This document shows, piece after piece, positions 26,107 through 34,992 of a stretch of DNA of 44,221 nucleotides. The notes beneath the pieces were generated by a model. That model searched no databases. It saw nothing but the letters and a program-made list of their open reading frames with translations, and was not told where the DNA came from. The DNA is taken from assembly GCA_025963635.1 (NCBI GenBank), contig JAOQAK010000040.1, positions 1 to 44,221 on the forward strand. The letters are read 5' to 3'. Positions within the stretch are counted from its first letter, which is position 1; each line of letters starts with the position of its first letter. Source of the stretch: Ferruginibacter sp. (GTDB lineage: Bacteria; Bacteroidota; Bacteroidia; Chitinophagales; Chitinophagaceae). The translations under genes and the position numbers were made by a program.

Positions 26107-26529
26107 ATGAAATCAGGCCCTATTATTATTGTAGAAGATGATGCTGATGACGAGAGTATTTTACGGGAAATTTTATCGGAAATCAGTGTAACCAACCAGG
26201 TTACATGGTTCCAAAATTGTAATGATGCCTTTCAATATTTGAAGACGACAACAGAACAGCCTTTTATTATTCTAAGTGATGTAAACCTGCCCGGACAAAA
26301 GGGTACTGAATTCAAAAAGCGAATAGACAAAGACCCGCAATTGCGTAAAAAAAGTATCCCATTTGTTTTTTATTCAACCTCAGTTGACCAGCATACTGTG
26401 AATGAAGCTTACACAGAAATGACCGTACAGGGATTTTTTCAAAAGAAAGAGAGTTATGAAGACATAAAACGAAACATAAAACTGATAATCGATTATTGGA
26501 AAGATTGTAAGCATCCGAATACAAGATAA
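26107..26529 (+). CDS. Single-domain response regulator (CheY-like)
   Basis: A 140-aa stand-alone receiver domain. The ATG at 26107 is chosen because it puts the first beta strand (GPIIIVEDDADDE) at the N-terminus; the frame is open 114 bases further upstream but those residues do not fit the fold. The acidic pocket is EDD (8-10), the phospho-acceptor aspartate lies in LSDVNLPG (about residue 60), the switch residue is in FYSTS (about 87-91), and the conserved lysine in FFQKKESYED. It has no output domain, so it likely relays phosphate or acts by protein contact. No histidine kinase is adjacent (orphan). This type is common in Bacteroidota. Confidence 0.92.
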   Translation: MKSGPIIIVEDDADDESILREILSEISVTNQVTWFQNCNDAFQYLKTTTEQPFIILSDVNLPGQKGTEFKKRIDKDPQLRKKSIPFVFYSTSVDQHTVNEAYTEMTVQGFFQKKESYEDIKRNIKLIIDYWKDCKHPNTR

Positions 26530-26561
26530 AATAGTCTTCTTTTCACTGAGATTAGGGCGAC

Positions 26562-26600
26562 AGACCTCACCAGTTTCAAAAACCTGTGTGATTTTTTTTG
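26562..26600. repeat. Degenerate AGACCTCAC...GTGTG palindromic intergenic repeat
   Basis: AGACCTCACCAGTTTCAAAA followed by ACCTGTGTGATTTT is an imperfect inverted repeat centred near 26578 and followed by T residues. It resembles the AGACCTCAC-type palindromic repeat dispersed between Bacteroidota genes and could serve as a weak terminator for the response regulator. Confidence 0.45.
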
Positions 26601-26696
26601 AAGGCGACCTGCAAAATATAATTGCCGTCCTTTGTATCCAGTATTTCAATATCATCTCATCATGAATGAAATCCAATCCAACCCTTAATTTACAGC

Positions 26697-27413
26697 ATGT
26701 ATACCAACTACCTTTTATTACTGGTCATTCTTTCCGTTGCCATTTTCTACAGTGTAAAGATGAATAAATTAACCCCGGGCGGTGCAATCGCGGGCGGGGT
26801 GATTGGGTGTTGTATTTTTGCAGGGGCATTTTTTACCGGTATCACTATGGTAGGACTCTTTTTTCTGCTTGGTACATTAGCTACTTCATGGAAGAGGGAT
26901 ACAAAAGAAAAGTTTGGCGCAGCTGAAAGCAATCGGGGCCGGCGAACAGCCATGCAGGTGATTGCAAACGGCGGCATAGCAGCACTCGCTGGTTTATTGT
27001 CCAGTCTCTTTCCAATTCATCAGCAAATATTTCAATTGGCTATGGCATCTGCGCTGGCTGCAGCAACGGCGGATACACTATCTTCCGAATTGGGTATGGT
27101 ATACGGGAAAAAGTTTTACAATATGCTAACCTTCCGTTCCGACAGGAAAGGAGAAAATGGCGTGGTAAGTTTGGAAGGGGCCCTCATCGGTGTTGCTGGC
27201 AGTGCATTGATAGCAATGGTGTATAGCATCGGTTTTGGATGGGGACCATCTTTTATATGGATTGTAATTGCGGGCACTGCAGGCAACATAGCTGACTCTT
27301 TATTAGGTGCTACACTTGAAAGAAAGCAGTATCTGACAAATGATGCTGTTAACCTGGCCAACACGCTTACAGGCGCTTTGTCGGCATTGGTGTTAGACAG
27401 GATATGTAGATGA
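26697..27413 (+). CDS. DUF92 integral membrane protein
   Basis: A 238-aa multi-spanning membrane protein of the DUF92/TIGR00297 family. It starts with a membrane helix (YLLLLVILSVAIFYSV), then a Gly-rich segment (LTPGGAIAGGVIGCCIFAG). A cytosolic loop carries the family signature (SNRGRRTAMQVIANGG, about 79-94). Further helices include AAATADTLSSELG (about 122-134) and the final AGNIADSLLGATLERKQYLTNDAVN segment. The family includes plant VTE6 phytyl-phosphate kinase and is related to CTP-dependent polyprenol or dolichol kinases, so lipid or isoprenoid phosphorylation is plausible but unproven here. It appears to be a single-gene unit. Confidence 0.9.
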   Translation: MYTNYLLLLVILSVAIFYSVKMNKLTPGGAIAGGVIGCCIFAGAFFTGITMVGLFFLLGTLATSWKRDTKEKFGAAESNRGRRTAMQVIANGGIAALAGLLSSLFPIHQQIFQLAMASALAAATADTLSSELGMVYGKKFYNMLTFRSDRKGENGVVSLEGALIGVAGSALIAMVYSIGFGWGPSFIWIVIAGTAGNIADSLLGATLERKQYLTNDAVNLANTLTGALSALVLDRICR

Positions 27414-27620
27414 CCATTCTCCCATGGCGGATCACAAGCGGGCATGAACGGCATCTCTTTTTTTTAATCTCTCCCGCTGGCCGGGGTCGCATTTACCCAT
27501 TCGTAATACCATTGCGTGCTATGTTCAGCGAGAGCCATCGGCAACAATCAATGCGCATCTCACAGTTTATCATACAGATATTTGGAATGAACTTTGTTTT
27601 TCAATTTAAAAACCAAAATT

Positions 27621-27989
27621 ATGTTATCAATCATGAGCGACCTTCCACCGCACGTGTTAGGTGTACGGGCGACCGGGGCTGTTACAAAAGAAGATTTTGA
27701 CAATGTATTGAAGCCTGCTTTGGAATCATTAAGAAAACGTAATGGAAAGATCAATTACCTGTTATTGCTCGAAACTACGGTAAGCAATTTTACAGTCGGG
27801 GCCTGGCTCGATGACGTGATGCTTGGGATCAAACACTATTCTCATTGGAACCGGATAGCGATTGTTACCAATGAGAAACTAGTTGAAAAATTTTCTGATG
27901 CGTTTAATTTCGTAGTGCCGGGCAATTCGAAAGGATTTACCTTGAGTGAGCTCGCTGCGGCTAAAGAGTGGGTGAGTGGCGTGCAGTAA
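27621..27989 (+). CDS. SpoIIAA-like (STAS-related) protein
   Basis: A 122-aa small cytosolic protein from the ATG at 27621; a further in-frame ATG lies 12 bases on, and one upstream at 27594 is less likely. It resembles the SpoIIAA-like family: a strand ending VLGVRATGAVTKEDFDNVLKPALES, then KINYLLLLETTVSNFTVGAWLDDVMLGIKHYSHWNRIAIVTNEKLVEKFSDAF, and a C-terminal ELAAAKEWV. This alternating beta-alpha layout is typical, and the family is often found in Proteobacteria and Bacteroidota with no assigned role. It lies about 200 bases behind the DUF92 gene with no hairpin seen between. Confidence 0.75.
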   Translation: MLSIMSDLPPHVLGVRATGAVTKEDFDNVLKPALESLRKRNGKINYLLLLETTVSNFTVGAWLDDVMLGIKHYSHWNRIAIVTNEKLVEKFSDAFNFVVPGNSKGFTLSELAAAKEWVSGVQ

Positions 27990-28119
27990 TCGTGATTGGC
28001 CCGGGCGAAAACATCGACCAATTTGTCTCAATTTCCGGCTTGCCGGACATGTCTTTGAGTGATAAAGAACAAAGTTCAGCCGCTCCAGCCGCCTAACCAA
28101 TCCAAGTGCAGGCAATTCA

Positions 28120-28139
28120 AAAAAGCGACGCAGCTTTTT
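28120..28139 (+). terminator. Weak hairpin downstream of the SpoIIAA-like gene
   Basis: AAAAAGC (28120-28126) pairs with GCTTTTT (28133-28139) around GACGCA. The stem is short and AT-rich. A second small palindrome, TCCGGC-TT-GCCGGA at 28034-28047, lies closer to the gene stop. Confidence 0.35.
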
Positions 28140-28170
28140 GATAAGTCCGGGCGTCTATATATTAATCTAA

Positions 28171-28279
28171 CAAGGGTTATGTTAACCGTGAATTGTCTAC
28201 GGAGAATCAGCCAGGAACTACGGTTTACCGATGATAATTCACGGCCTAAAGCGTCACTTTATACTTAACATAACACTAG
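28171..28279. repeat. 109-bp two-tier inverted-repeat element (MITE-like or structured RNA)
   Basis: Terminal inverted repeats of 15 bp (28171-28185 and 28265-28279) match at 13 positions, with a perfect GTTATGTTAA core. Directly inside on the left, CCGTGAATT (28186-28194) pairs with AATTCACGG (28236-28244). The inner helix extends through GTC/GAT (G-T wobble) and CGG/CCG (28200-28202 with 28228-28230). On the right a 20-base unpaired stretch (28245-28264) separates the two helices. No transposase or ORF lies inside. The terminal repeats favour a small non-autonomous element; no target duplication was found. Confidence 0.6.
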
Positions 28280-28408
28280 CTGCGTATATCCTTTCAAAGA
28301 CCATAGTGATTTCCCGGTACCATAATTCTTTTTGACAGCACTAACATGGTCAGGAGATTTCATCTTTTCATAAAATTTAGAAAAAGGCGATTTAATTTGT
28401 TCCACCAT
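28265..28408 (-). CDS. Possible short ORF (47 aa) or gene fragment
   Basis: A minus-strand frame starting MVEQIKSPFSKFYEKMKS, basic and lysine-rich, ending inside the right terminal repeat of the 109-bp element. The frame is open nine more coding-looking codons upstream of the ATG. I do not recognise it. It may be the tail of a gene cut by the repeat element, or chance. Confidence 0.2.
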   Translation of the reverse strand: MVEQIKSPFSKFYEKMKSPDHVSAVKKNYGTGKSLWSLKGYTQLVLC

Positions 28409-28908
28409 TTTATCGGATTTGCGTTTTGTTTCACCATAATGGAACCGATTTAAGCCTTCTATTTATTCCCTTAAAACAGATTTTTATAGCTACAAAGCGG
28501 TTGCAATATAGCCTTGTTGCTGCCCCCGGTTGCTTGTAGACATACAGCACCAGGAGCATGTGTATGCTTATAGAATGGGAAAGCCCATTAAATATTCGCC
28601 ACAAGTCCTGCAACCCACTTTAGCAAAAAAAATGATACGTTTTGAAAAAGTTATGATACATATTGAATAACGGCTTCAGAAATATGAATTTAATTTACGA
28701 TGTGATTTAGCCACACAATAAATCACCAGAACGATTGCCACCATTATTAACTCACTTTAGTCCTGGCTATATGAAATCTTCTTCATTATTTTTCTTCCCT
28801 GCCTTTGCGGGCATAATCGCCCGCCCCGGGAACAATGGCAGGATACACTTATTCCCTTTGCTTCCCTCATTTTTTGCCTGCTGCATTCCTATTTACAATT
28901 ACCGTTTT
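28409..28908. other. Gene-poor stretch before the SusC promoter
   Basis: About 500 bp with no ORF I would support. It includes short direct repeats of ATGATAC (28631-28655 area) and an 85-codon frame from a TTG at 28735 that lacks protein-like composition. It probably holds regulatory DNA for the downstream polysaccharide locus. Confidence 0.5.
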
Positions 28909-28939
28909 TTGTCACAACGGGAAGAGGATTTTAAACTTG
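28909..28939 (+). promoter_or_regulatory. Candidate promoter of the SusC/SusD operon
   Basis: TTG (28909-28911), a 20-base spacer, then TAAACTTG (28932-28939), which differs by one base from TAnnTTTG. It gives a leader of about 135 bases before the SusC ATG. Confidence 0.45.
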
Positions 28940-29079
28940 CAAAAAAAAGCAGCGTTGCAAAAAATATTAAACAGCGCAAACGAATACAATAGAACCAGCT
29001 AGCGGAGAAAGTGACCTTGAAACACCTCAATTTTTATGCATACTATAAGACATTTATTTCAAAACCAAAACTGCAAAAA

Positions 29080-32000
29080 ATGAAACAGAAAAGAAGACTA
29101 TGTAAGTTCATAGTTAACATTGCCATAGCTTTATTGGTTGGCACAAATGTTTTCGCACAGCAGCCAATAAGGGGCATCCTGAAATCTCCTTCCGGAGAAC
29201 CGCTTTCAGGCGCCACTATTACTATTAAAGGAACTCAAAAAACCGTTAGTGCCGATGCAAATGGATCATTCAGCATTGATGCGCCACAGGGTAGCACGCT
29301 GGTGATTAGTTCGATCGGCTACAAAACCCGTGAACTAACTGCCACGGGATCAGAGATCAATGAAACACTTGAAACTTCCCCGGGCTCCTTAAATGAAGTG
29401 GTGGTAATCGGGTATCAAACCGTCAGGAAAAAGGATTTGACAGGTGCTGCGGGGATTGTTAATATGGCTGATGCGAATAAGATCACTTCGCAGTCGGTGG
29501 GAGAAGCTATCCAGGGACTGGTGCCCGGCGTTACCGTTCGCAACGGCGGTGCCCCGGGTTCAAATGCCAGCATCGAAATCAGGGGTGTTTCTAACTTCGG
29601 CAGTTCCGCTCCTTTGTATGTTATCGATGGCATGCTTTCCGATGCCAATACAACTATCAACCCGGATGATGTTGCTTCTATCCAGGTACTGAAAGATGCT
29701 TCTGCAGCGGCCATCTATGGATCACGGGCCGGCAATGGCGTGGTCATTATCACAACAAAAAAAGGCAAAGAGGGTCCTGCCAAAATCAGCTTTTCAACCC
29801 GTTACAGCTTGCAGCAAATCCCTAAAAAATGGGATGTAATGGATGCGACTGGCTTTCTGAAAACCTTTCAGCAACAATACCAAAACTCCAATGTGGTGCT
29901 GCCCACGGGTATCGCTGCTCAACTGGCGAATAATACCATCAAAACAGATTGGCAGGATGAGATTTACCGGAACGGAGCAGTACAGGATTATAATGTAGGG
30001 ATCTCCGGTGGTTCAAAAACAGCCAACCTGCTGATTTCCGCAGGCTATTATAAAAACAAAGGGGTGTTAATTGGAAATGATTTTGAGAGAGCTTCGCTAC
30101 GCATCAACTCTGAAGCACGGAAAGGCCGCCTGAGCTTTGGTGAAAATATATTTTTCAGCAATAGCCGGGGCAAAAATCCTGGTGGCGGTGTAAATGCTTT
30201 TTATGAAGCGCCTCTTTCTCTGCCGATCATTGGTGTTAAAGGATCGCAATATTCAGGTATTCCCTCTAACCCCGCAGGCTGGGGCATGGGTACTTCCGAC
30301 GTGCCTTCTTATGCCAGCAACTATGTAGCAAATGTTGCGCTCGACCGGCAAACTTATGACTTTGCAAAATTGGTCGGCAACGCTTATGTTGACCTACGAT
30401 TGTTTAGGGGCATTTCCTACAGGTTCAATGCGGGGGCTGAAGTTAGCTTTGATTATTTTAGAGAAGTCCGCGATACGGGAATCTGGCGTTATGCAAATCA
30501 GCCCCCAAATACAAGTATTGGGGAAAGTCGCCAACGGTTCACAAATTTCCTGCTGGAACATACTTTAAATTATACACAAACTTTTGGGAAACACGCAATC
30601 AGCGCCGTAGTAGGCTTTTCCCGGACCGAACAAAAAAGAGAAGTTACCAGTGGCGGACGGGTGAACCTGTTAACTGCTAATGGTAGTTTATTTACCACCA
30701 TCAGTTCGGCAACGGGGGCGCTTTCCGCATCGGGTGGAACGCCTTTGTTCTGGCGCTCGCATGGCTATCTCGGGCGGGTAAATTACACGTACAACGAACG
30801 ATACCTGCTAACGCTCACAGGACGTATCGACCAGGATTCCCGCTTTGGTCGTGATTATCAAACGGGGTACTTTCCTTCGGTGGCTGCCGCCTGGCGACTC
30901 AGCAAGGAAGATTTTTTTAAAGTGGATTGGATAAACGATTTAAAGATCCGGGGGTCCTATGGCAAATTGGGTTTCAGTGATGTATTGGGATCATGGGATT
31001 ATTTATCGGTGATCAATGTTTTTCCGCGAGCTGTTTATGGTGTAGGCCAGGTACCTGTTGCGGGGGGATATCAATCGTTGATTACCAACCCCGATTTACA
31101 TTGGGAAAGCAGAACGCAGAAGAATGTGGGCTTTGATGCAAGTTTATTCCGCAACCGTTTGTCGCTTTCAGTAGATGCTTACAGTACCCTGTCTGAAGAC
31201 GTATTAGTGAATTTGCCACTGGCAAGTTACCTGGGAGGCAGTGGAAACCCTGCTGTAAATGCCGCTACCATTCGCAATACCGGGGTCGAGTTTGCTGCAA
31301 CTTATCGCAGTCCTGCATCATCGGCTTTAAGATGGGATGTATCTGCCAATTTTACAACCATTCACAACACAGTAAAAGAAGTAGGCAACCAGGGCGTTGA
31401 TGCAAGTGGCAACAAAGTAGATTACCTGGAAGCAACAAATTTTATACGGGCACAGGTAGGTCATTCTATTGGTGAATGGTTTGTTATCAAAACAAATGGC
31501 ATCTTTAAGAGCCAGCAGGAGATTGATGCCTATAAAAACAAGGGTGGCAAAATTATTCAGCCCAATGCCAAGCCCGGAGATATAAAATATGTAGATGCAA
31601 ATGATGATGGAACGATCAACAATGGCGACCGTCAATATGCTGGGTCACCGTGGCCATCACTACAGGCAGGTGCACAGTTTAATCTTTCTTATAAGCAATT
31701 TACTTTCAACCTGCAGTTGTTGGGTGTTTTCGGAAATAAAATTTATAATGATATCCGCAGGCAGCTTGATTCGTATGAATTGGCCAATTTCCGCAAAGAT
31801 GTCAATCCATGGTCCGCATCTAATCCGAATGGTACGGATGCAAGGCTTGCTGTAAACCAGTCGAGTGATCCCACCGTTTCGTTGAATAACATGTCACAAA
31901 CTGATCGCTGGCTTGAAAGTGGTTCCTATGTAAGGATACGCAACCTGGAAATAGGATATGCCCTGCCGGGTAGCTTTTTGAACAGGATTAGTTTTTCAAA

Positions 32001-32160
32001 TGCACGCATATATGTGAGCGGGCAAAACCTGGTGACCATCACCAAATATAAAGGCCTGGATCCTGATGTGCAGGGTACCGGAATTATTTCCCGTGGGTTT
32101 GATGCAGGCAACTGGCCATCAAGCCGAATTGTTTCAGTTGGTATTCAAGCCGAATTTTAA
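29080..32160 (+). CDS. SusC/RagA-family TonB-dependent outer-membrane transporter
   Basis: A 1026-aa outer-membrane importer from the ATG at 29080, chosen because it opens the signal peptide (MKQKRRLCKFIVNIAIALLV...FAQ). Next come a CarboxypepD_reg-like beta-sandwich (IRGILKSPSGEPLSGATITIKGT, about 30-110) and the plug domain (about 115-230) with the SusC-specific signature PLYVIDGMLSD and AAAIYGSRAGNGVVIITTKKG. A 22-strand-type barrel ends in the aromatic strand SSRIVSVGIQAEF. It lacks the N-terminal STN domain, so no FecR/sigma signalling partner is expected, and none is adjacent. With SusD downstream it forms the glycan-import complex of this locus. Confidence 0.97.
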   Translation: MKQKRRLCKFIVNIAIALLVGTNVFAQQPIRGILKSPSGEPLSGATITIKGTQKTVSADANGSFSIDAPQGSTLVISSIGYKTRELTATGSEINETLETSPGSLNEVVVIGYQTVRKKDLTGAAGIVNMADANKITSQSVGEAIQGLVPGVTVRNGGAPGSNASIEIRGVSNFGSSAPLYVIDGMLSDANTTINPDDVASIQVLKDASAAAIYGSRAGNGVVIITTKKGKEGPAKISFSTRYSLQQIPKKWDVMDATGFLKTFQQQYQNSNVVLPTGIAAQLANNTIKTDWQDEIYRNGAVQDYNVGISGGSKTANLLISAGYYKNKGVLIGNDFERASLRINSEARKGRLSFGENIFFSNSRGKNPGGGVNAFYEAPLSLPIIGVKGSQYSGIPSNPAGWGMGTSDVPSYASNYVANVALDRQTYDFAKLVGNAYVDLRLFRGISYRFNAGAEVSFDYFREVRDTGIWRYANQPPNTSIGESRQRFTNFLLEHTLNYTQTFGKHAISAVVGFSRTEQKREVTSGGRVNLLTANGSLFTTISSATGALSASGGTPLFWRSHGYLGRVNYTYNERYLLTLTGRIDQDSRFGRDYQTGYFPSVAAAWRLSKEDFFKVDWINDLKIRGSYGKLGFSDVLGSWDYLSVINVFPRAVYGVGQVPVAGGYQSLITNPDLHWESRTQKNVGFDASLFRNRLSLSVDAYSTLSEDVLVNLPLASYLGGSGNPAVNAATIRNTGVEFAATYRSPASSALRWDVSANFTTIHNTVKEVGNQGVDASGNKVDYLEATNFIRAQVGHSIGEWFVIKTNGIFKSQQEIDAYKNKGGKIIQPNAKPGDIKYVDANDDGTINNGDRQYAGSPWPSLQAGAQFNLSYKQFTFNLQLLGVFGNKIYNDIRRQLDSYELANFRKDVNPWSASNPNGTDARLAVNQSSDPTVSLNNMSQTDRWLESGSYVRIRNLEIGYALPGSFLNRISFSNARIYVSGQNLVTITKYKGLDPDVQGTGIISRGFDAGNWPSSRIVSVGIQAEF

Positions 32161-32180
32161 ACCTAAATCATTTGTCAATC

Positions 32181-33758
32181 ATGAAGAAACTCTTTATATC
32201 AATGGTGATGGCAGCATTACTTGCCGCTGGTTGCAAGAAAAGTGAGCTGGATATTCCCAATCCCAACCAGGCCACCACGCAACAGTTTTGGATTACTGCC
32301 TCCGATGCACAGCAGGGTGTTAATGCTATTTACAGCACCTATCACCGTGGCTCACTCAGCCGCTGGATGCATTTTTTAACCATCGTCCGGGCGGATGAAG
32401 GCTTTAGCACAAGCCCTGCTCCGTGGATCCGTAATTACTTTGATCTATTCAATTATGAAAATTATAACGACGGTCTCATATCCGGTTTGTGGGGCGACTG
32501 CTATATTGGTATCAACCGGTGCAACCAGGTGCTGGACAATGTTCCAGCCATTGATATGGATAATGGTTTAAAGCAGCAGTTATTGGCTGAAGCAAAGTTT
32601 ATGCGGGGCTTGTTTTATTATACATTGGGACAACACTACGGGAATGTACCCATTTTGTTGCATCCCTCAAGACCTACTGATTATCCTCCAACGGCTACAC
32701 AGGAACAGGTATATGGGCAGGCGATCCTGGATTTCACCGATGCATCCGCCCAGTTGCCTGCTACCTATGATGCCAATAACAAGGGAAGAGCTACCAAAGG
32801 AGCTGCCTTTGCGATGCTGGGTAAAGTTTTCATGCAACAGCGAAAATACCAGGAGGCAAAGAATGCTTTTCAATGGCTGGTAGAAGGTCCGGGTGCTGCC
32901 ATGTATAGCCTCGTGCCGAATTACCGTGATAATTTTATAGAAACAGCTGAAAACAATTCGGAATCAGTATTTGAGTTTCAGAATGCGGCCAATCCAATTG
33001 ATGCCTTTGATAATGATGCAGGTGATGGCGATCCAAATCATACACCTGATAAATTAAATTATGGCACTTCCATACCTCCATTCTTTGCTCCCAGGCCGAT
33101 TGGCTTTACAGACGGGCAGGCACACCGGTGGGTGGTGTGGGAACTGTTAAAAGAAAACCAGGCGAACGGGCAAAGAGACCCCCGAATCCCAGCAACTTTT
33201 TTATATGACTCCACTGATGTACGCGGTCCTGCTTTTACGATGGTATACGGCGTAACCTGGGCATCACTCAACTACTCCAACGACGCAAATGATCCTATCG
33301 GTGTAGCAACAAACCGCACAGTATATTACAGGAAGTTTTTAGACGACGCTACCATGAACGGGGAAGTGTTTCATTCGGGTAACAACTACCGCTACATCCG
33401 GTATGCTGATGTACTGTTACTGTATGCTGAGGCGCTAAATGCCTTAGGCCAAACTGCGCAGGCTTATCCATTTGTAGATAAGGTGAGGCAAAGAGCAGGG
33501 TTGCGCACATTGTCAGTAGCAATTCCTGGTTTGAATCAACAACAATTTCTTGCCCAGTTAAAACATGAGCGCACCACTGAACTCTCCGGTGAAGGACACC
33601 GTTGGGAAGACCTCGCCCGCTGGGGTGAACTGACCGGGGCCCTGGCCTCAAGAGATGCAGGATTCGCTAATTTTGTGGTTGGCAAAAATGAATTTTTGCC
33701 AATTCCGCTTTTTGATTTGGACATTAACCCAAGTCTCAAACAGAATCCTAACTATTAA
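32181..33758 (+). CDS. SusD/RagB-family nutrient-binding outer-membrane lipoprotein
   Basis: A 525-aa surface lipoprotein that caps the SusC transporter and captures glycan. The ATG at 32181 starts a lipoprotein signal with LLAAGC (lipidation near C18). The usual SusD landmarks follow: TTQQFWITASDAQQGVNAIYS, a TPR-like helical region (LLAEAKFMRGLFYYTLGQHYGNVPILL), and the C-terminal RYADVLLLYAEALNALGQ, VDKVRQRAGL and LKHERTTELSGEGHRWEDLARWG segments, ending FDLDINPSLKQNPNY. It begins 20 bases after the SusC stop. It is intact, unlike the second SusD fragment at 37.5 kb. Confidence 0.97.
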   Translation: MKKLFISMVMAALLAAGCKKSELDIPNPNQATTQQFWITASDAQQGVNAIYSTYHRGSLSRWMHFLTIVRADEGFSTSPAPWIRNYFDLFNYENYNDGLISGLWGDCYIGINRCNQVLDNVPAIDMDNGLKQQLLAEAKFMRGLFYYTLGQHYGNVPILLHPSRPTDYPPTATQEQVYGQAILDFTDASAQLPATYDANNKGRATKGAAFAMLGKVFMQQRKYQEAKNAFQWLVEGPGAAMYSLVPNYRDNFIETAENNSESVFEFQNAANPIDAFDNDAGDGDPNHTPDKLNYGTSIPPFFAPRPIGFTDGQAHRWVVWELLKENQANGQRDPRIPATFLYDSTDVRGPAFTMVYGVTWASLNYSNDANDPIGVATNRTVYYRKFLDDATMNGEVFHSGNNYRYIRYADVLLLYAEALNALGQTAQAYPFVDKVRQRAGLRTLSVAIPGLNQQQFLAQLKHERTTELSGEGHRWEDLARWGELTGALASRDAGFANFVVGKNEFLPIPLFDLDINPSLKQNPNY

Positions 33759-33897
33759 TCGATTGGATGACAGACCAGGGTTAGGCAGGTATGATAATGA
33801 ACCGGCACAGCAGTGACTTTATGGGCCACCGATGTAAACCTGGTGTTATCAGGTATGATGTCTTATACAGGTTTTAATTTTTAATTTTATTAACCAC

Positions 33898-34974
33898 ATG
33901 CAAATGCGTTCGAGTTCCCGGTATTTATGGTGGCTTTTTATTGTTACGGTTGCACTTTCCTGTGGTAAGGAGAACAATGGCGGGGGAACTATACCGCCAC
34001 CAGTTACGCCGCCGGCAGTAACCACATTTACTAATCCTCTGCTGAGCTCCGGTCCCGATCCCTGGGTGATTAAAAAGGACAGCTTTTATTATTACACCCA
34101 CACGCTTGGCAACCGGATAGGTTTATGGCGCACAAAAAAAATGTCGGATCTAAAAAACGCTCCCACGTTTACTGTGTGGTTAGCACCTCCAACCGGCAGT
34201 TATTCCCACAATGTGTGGGCACCGGAATTACATTATATCAACAACAAATGGTACATCTATTTTGCAGCAGACGATGGCAATAATCCCAATCACCGGATGT
34301 ATGTGATTGAAAATACTTCAGCGGATCCAATTGCGGGCACATGGGTTTTTAAAGGAAAAGTTGCGGATTCAAACGCAGATAAATGGGCCATTGACGGATC
34401 TGTTTTTGATCTCAACGGGCAATTGTATTTTATATGGTCTGGATGGCAGGGGGATACAGATGGCAGGCAGGATATTTACATAGCTCCGATGGCAGATCCT
34501 GTCACGGTTTCGGGGAACCGGGTATTGCTCTCTTCGCCATCCAATGACTGGGAAAAATTCGGGGGGCCTACTTTTGTAAATGAAGGGCCCGAAGCGCTTA
34601 AAAATGCTTCTGGCAGGTTATTCATTACTTATTCTGCAAGTGGTTGCTGGACCGACAATTATTGTCTTGGCCTGCTGTCTTTAAAACCGGGTGGTAATCC
34701 ACTTAGCTCCGCCGACTGGACAAAAAATGCTACGCCAGTATTTACTCAGAATGCAGCAAGCATGGCGTACGGACCGGGGCACAATAGCTTTTTTAAATCC
34801 CTTGATGGAACAGAAGACTGGATACTGTATCATGCCAACAGCAGCAGCGGACAGGGTTGCGGCGATGTGCGAAATCCACGCATGCAACAATTTACCTGGA
34901 ATGCTGATGGCACCCCTAACTTTGGCTCGCCTGTAAAAATTAATACTTCTATTCAAAAACCTTCCGGCGAATAA
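33898..34974 (+). CDS. GH43-like glycoside hydrolase, lipoprotein (first of a tandem pair)
   Basis: A 358-aa five-bladed beta-propeller enzyme related to GH43 arabinofuranosidases, arabinanases and xylosidases. The lipoprotein signal ends in LSC (C22), followed by a Gly/Pro-rich linker. The catalytic triad can be read as D54 (GPDPWV, base), D166 (WAIDGSV, pKa modulator) and E229 (NEGPE, acid). WAPELHYINNKWYIYFAADDG is the typical second blade. It should act at the cell surface. It is paralogous with the next gene, sharing roughly half of aligned residues by eye, which points to an old tandem duplication. Exact substrate is not determined; arabinose-containing polysaccharide is the usual GH43 target. 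Confidence 0.9.
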   Translation: MQMRSSSRYLWWLFIVTVALSCGKENNGGGTIPPPVTPPAVTTFTNPLLSSGPDPWVIKKDSFYYYTHTLGNRIGLWRTKKMSDLKNAPTFTVWLAPPTGSYSHNVWAPELHYINNKWYIYFAADDGNNPNHRMYVIENTSADPIAGTWVFKGKVADSNADKWAIDGSVFDLNGQLYFIWSGWQGDTDGRQDIYIAPMADPVTVSGNRVLLSSPSNDWEKFGGPTFVNEGPEALKNASGRLFITYSASGCWTDNYCLGLLSLKPGGNPLSSADWTKNATPVFTQNAASMAYGPGHNSFFKSLDGTEDWILYHANSSSGQGCGDVRNPRMQQFTWNADGTPNFGSPVKINTSIQKPSGE

Positions 34975-34992
34975 TCAATCACCGTTTGTAAT

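Noticed and set aside
26601..26665. Minus-strand peptide-like stretch DDIEILDTKDGNYILQVAF after the response regulator
   Set aside because: Only 26 codons without a start and overlapping the palindromic repeat; too short to distinguish from chance.
28165..28280. Possible integron attC site (ATCTAAC followed by a palindrome)
   Set aside because: The left box fits RYYYAAC but no GTTRRRY box closes the right side, and no integrase or cassette array is present. The terminal inverted repeats explain the structure better.
28735..28992. 85-codon ORF upstream of SusC
   Set aside because: It starts with TTG in an odd context, lacks a ribosome site and has no protein-like organisation. It also overlaps the best SusC promoter candidate.
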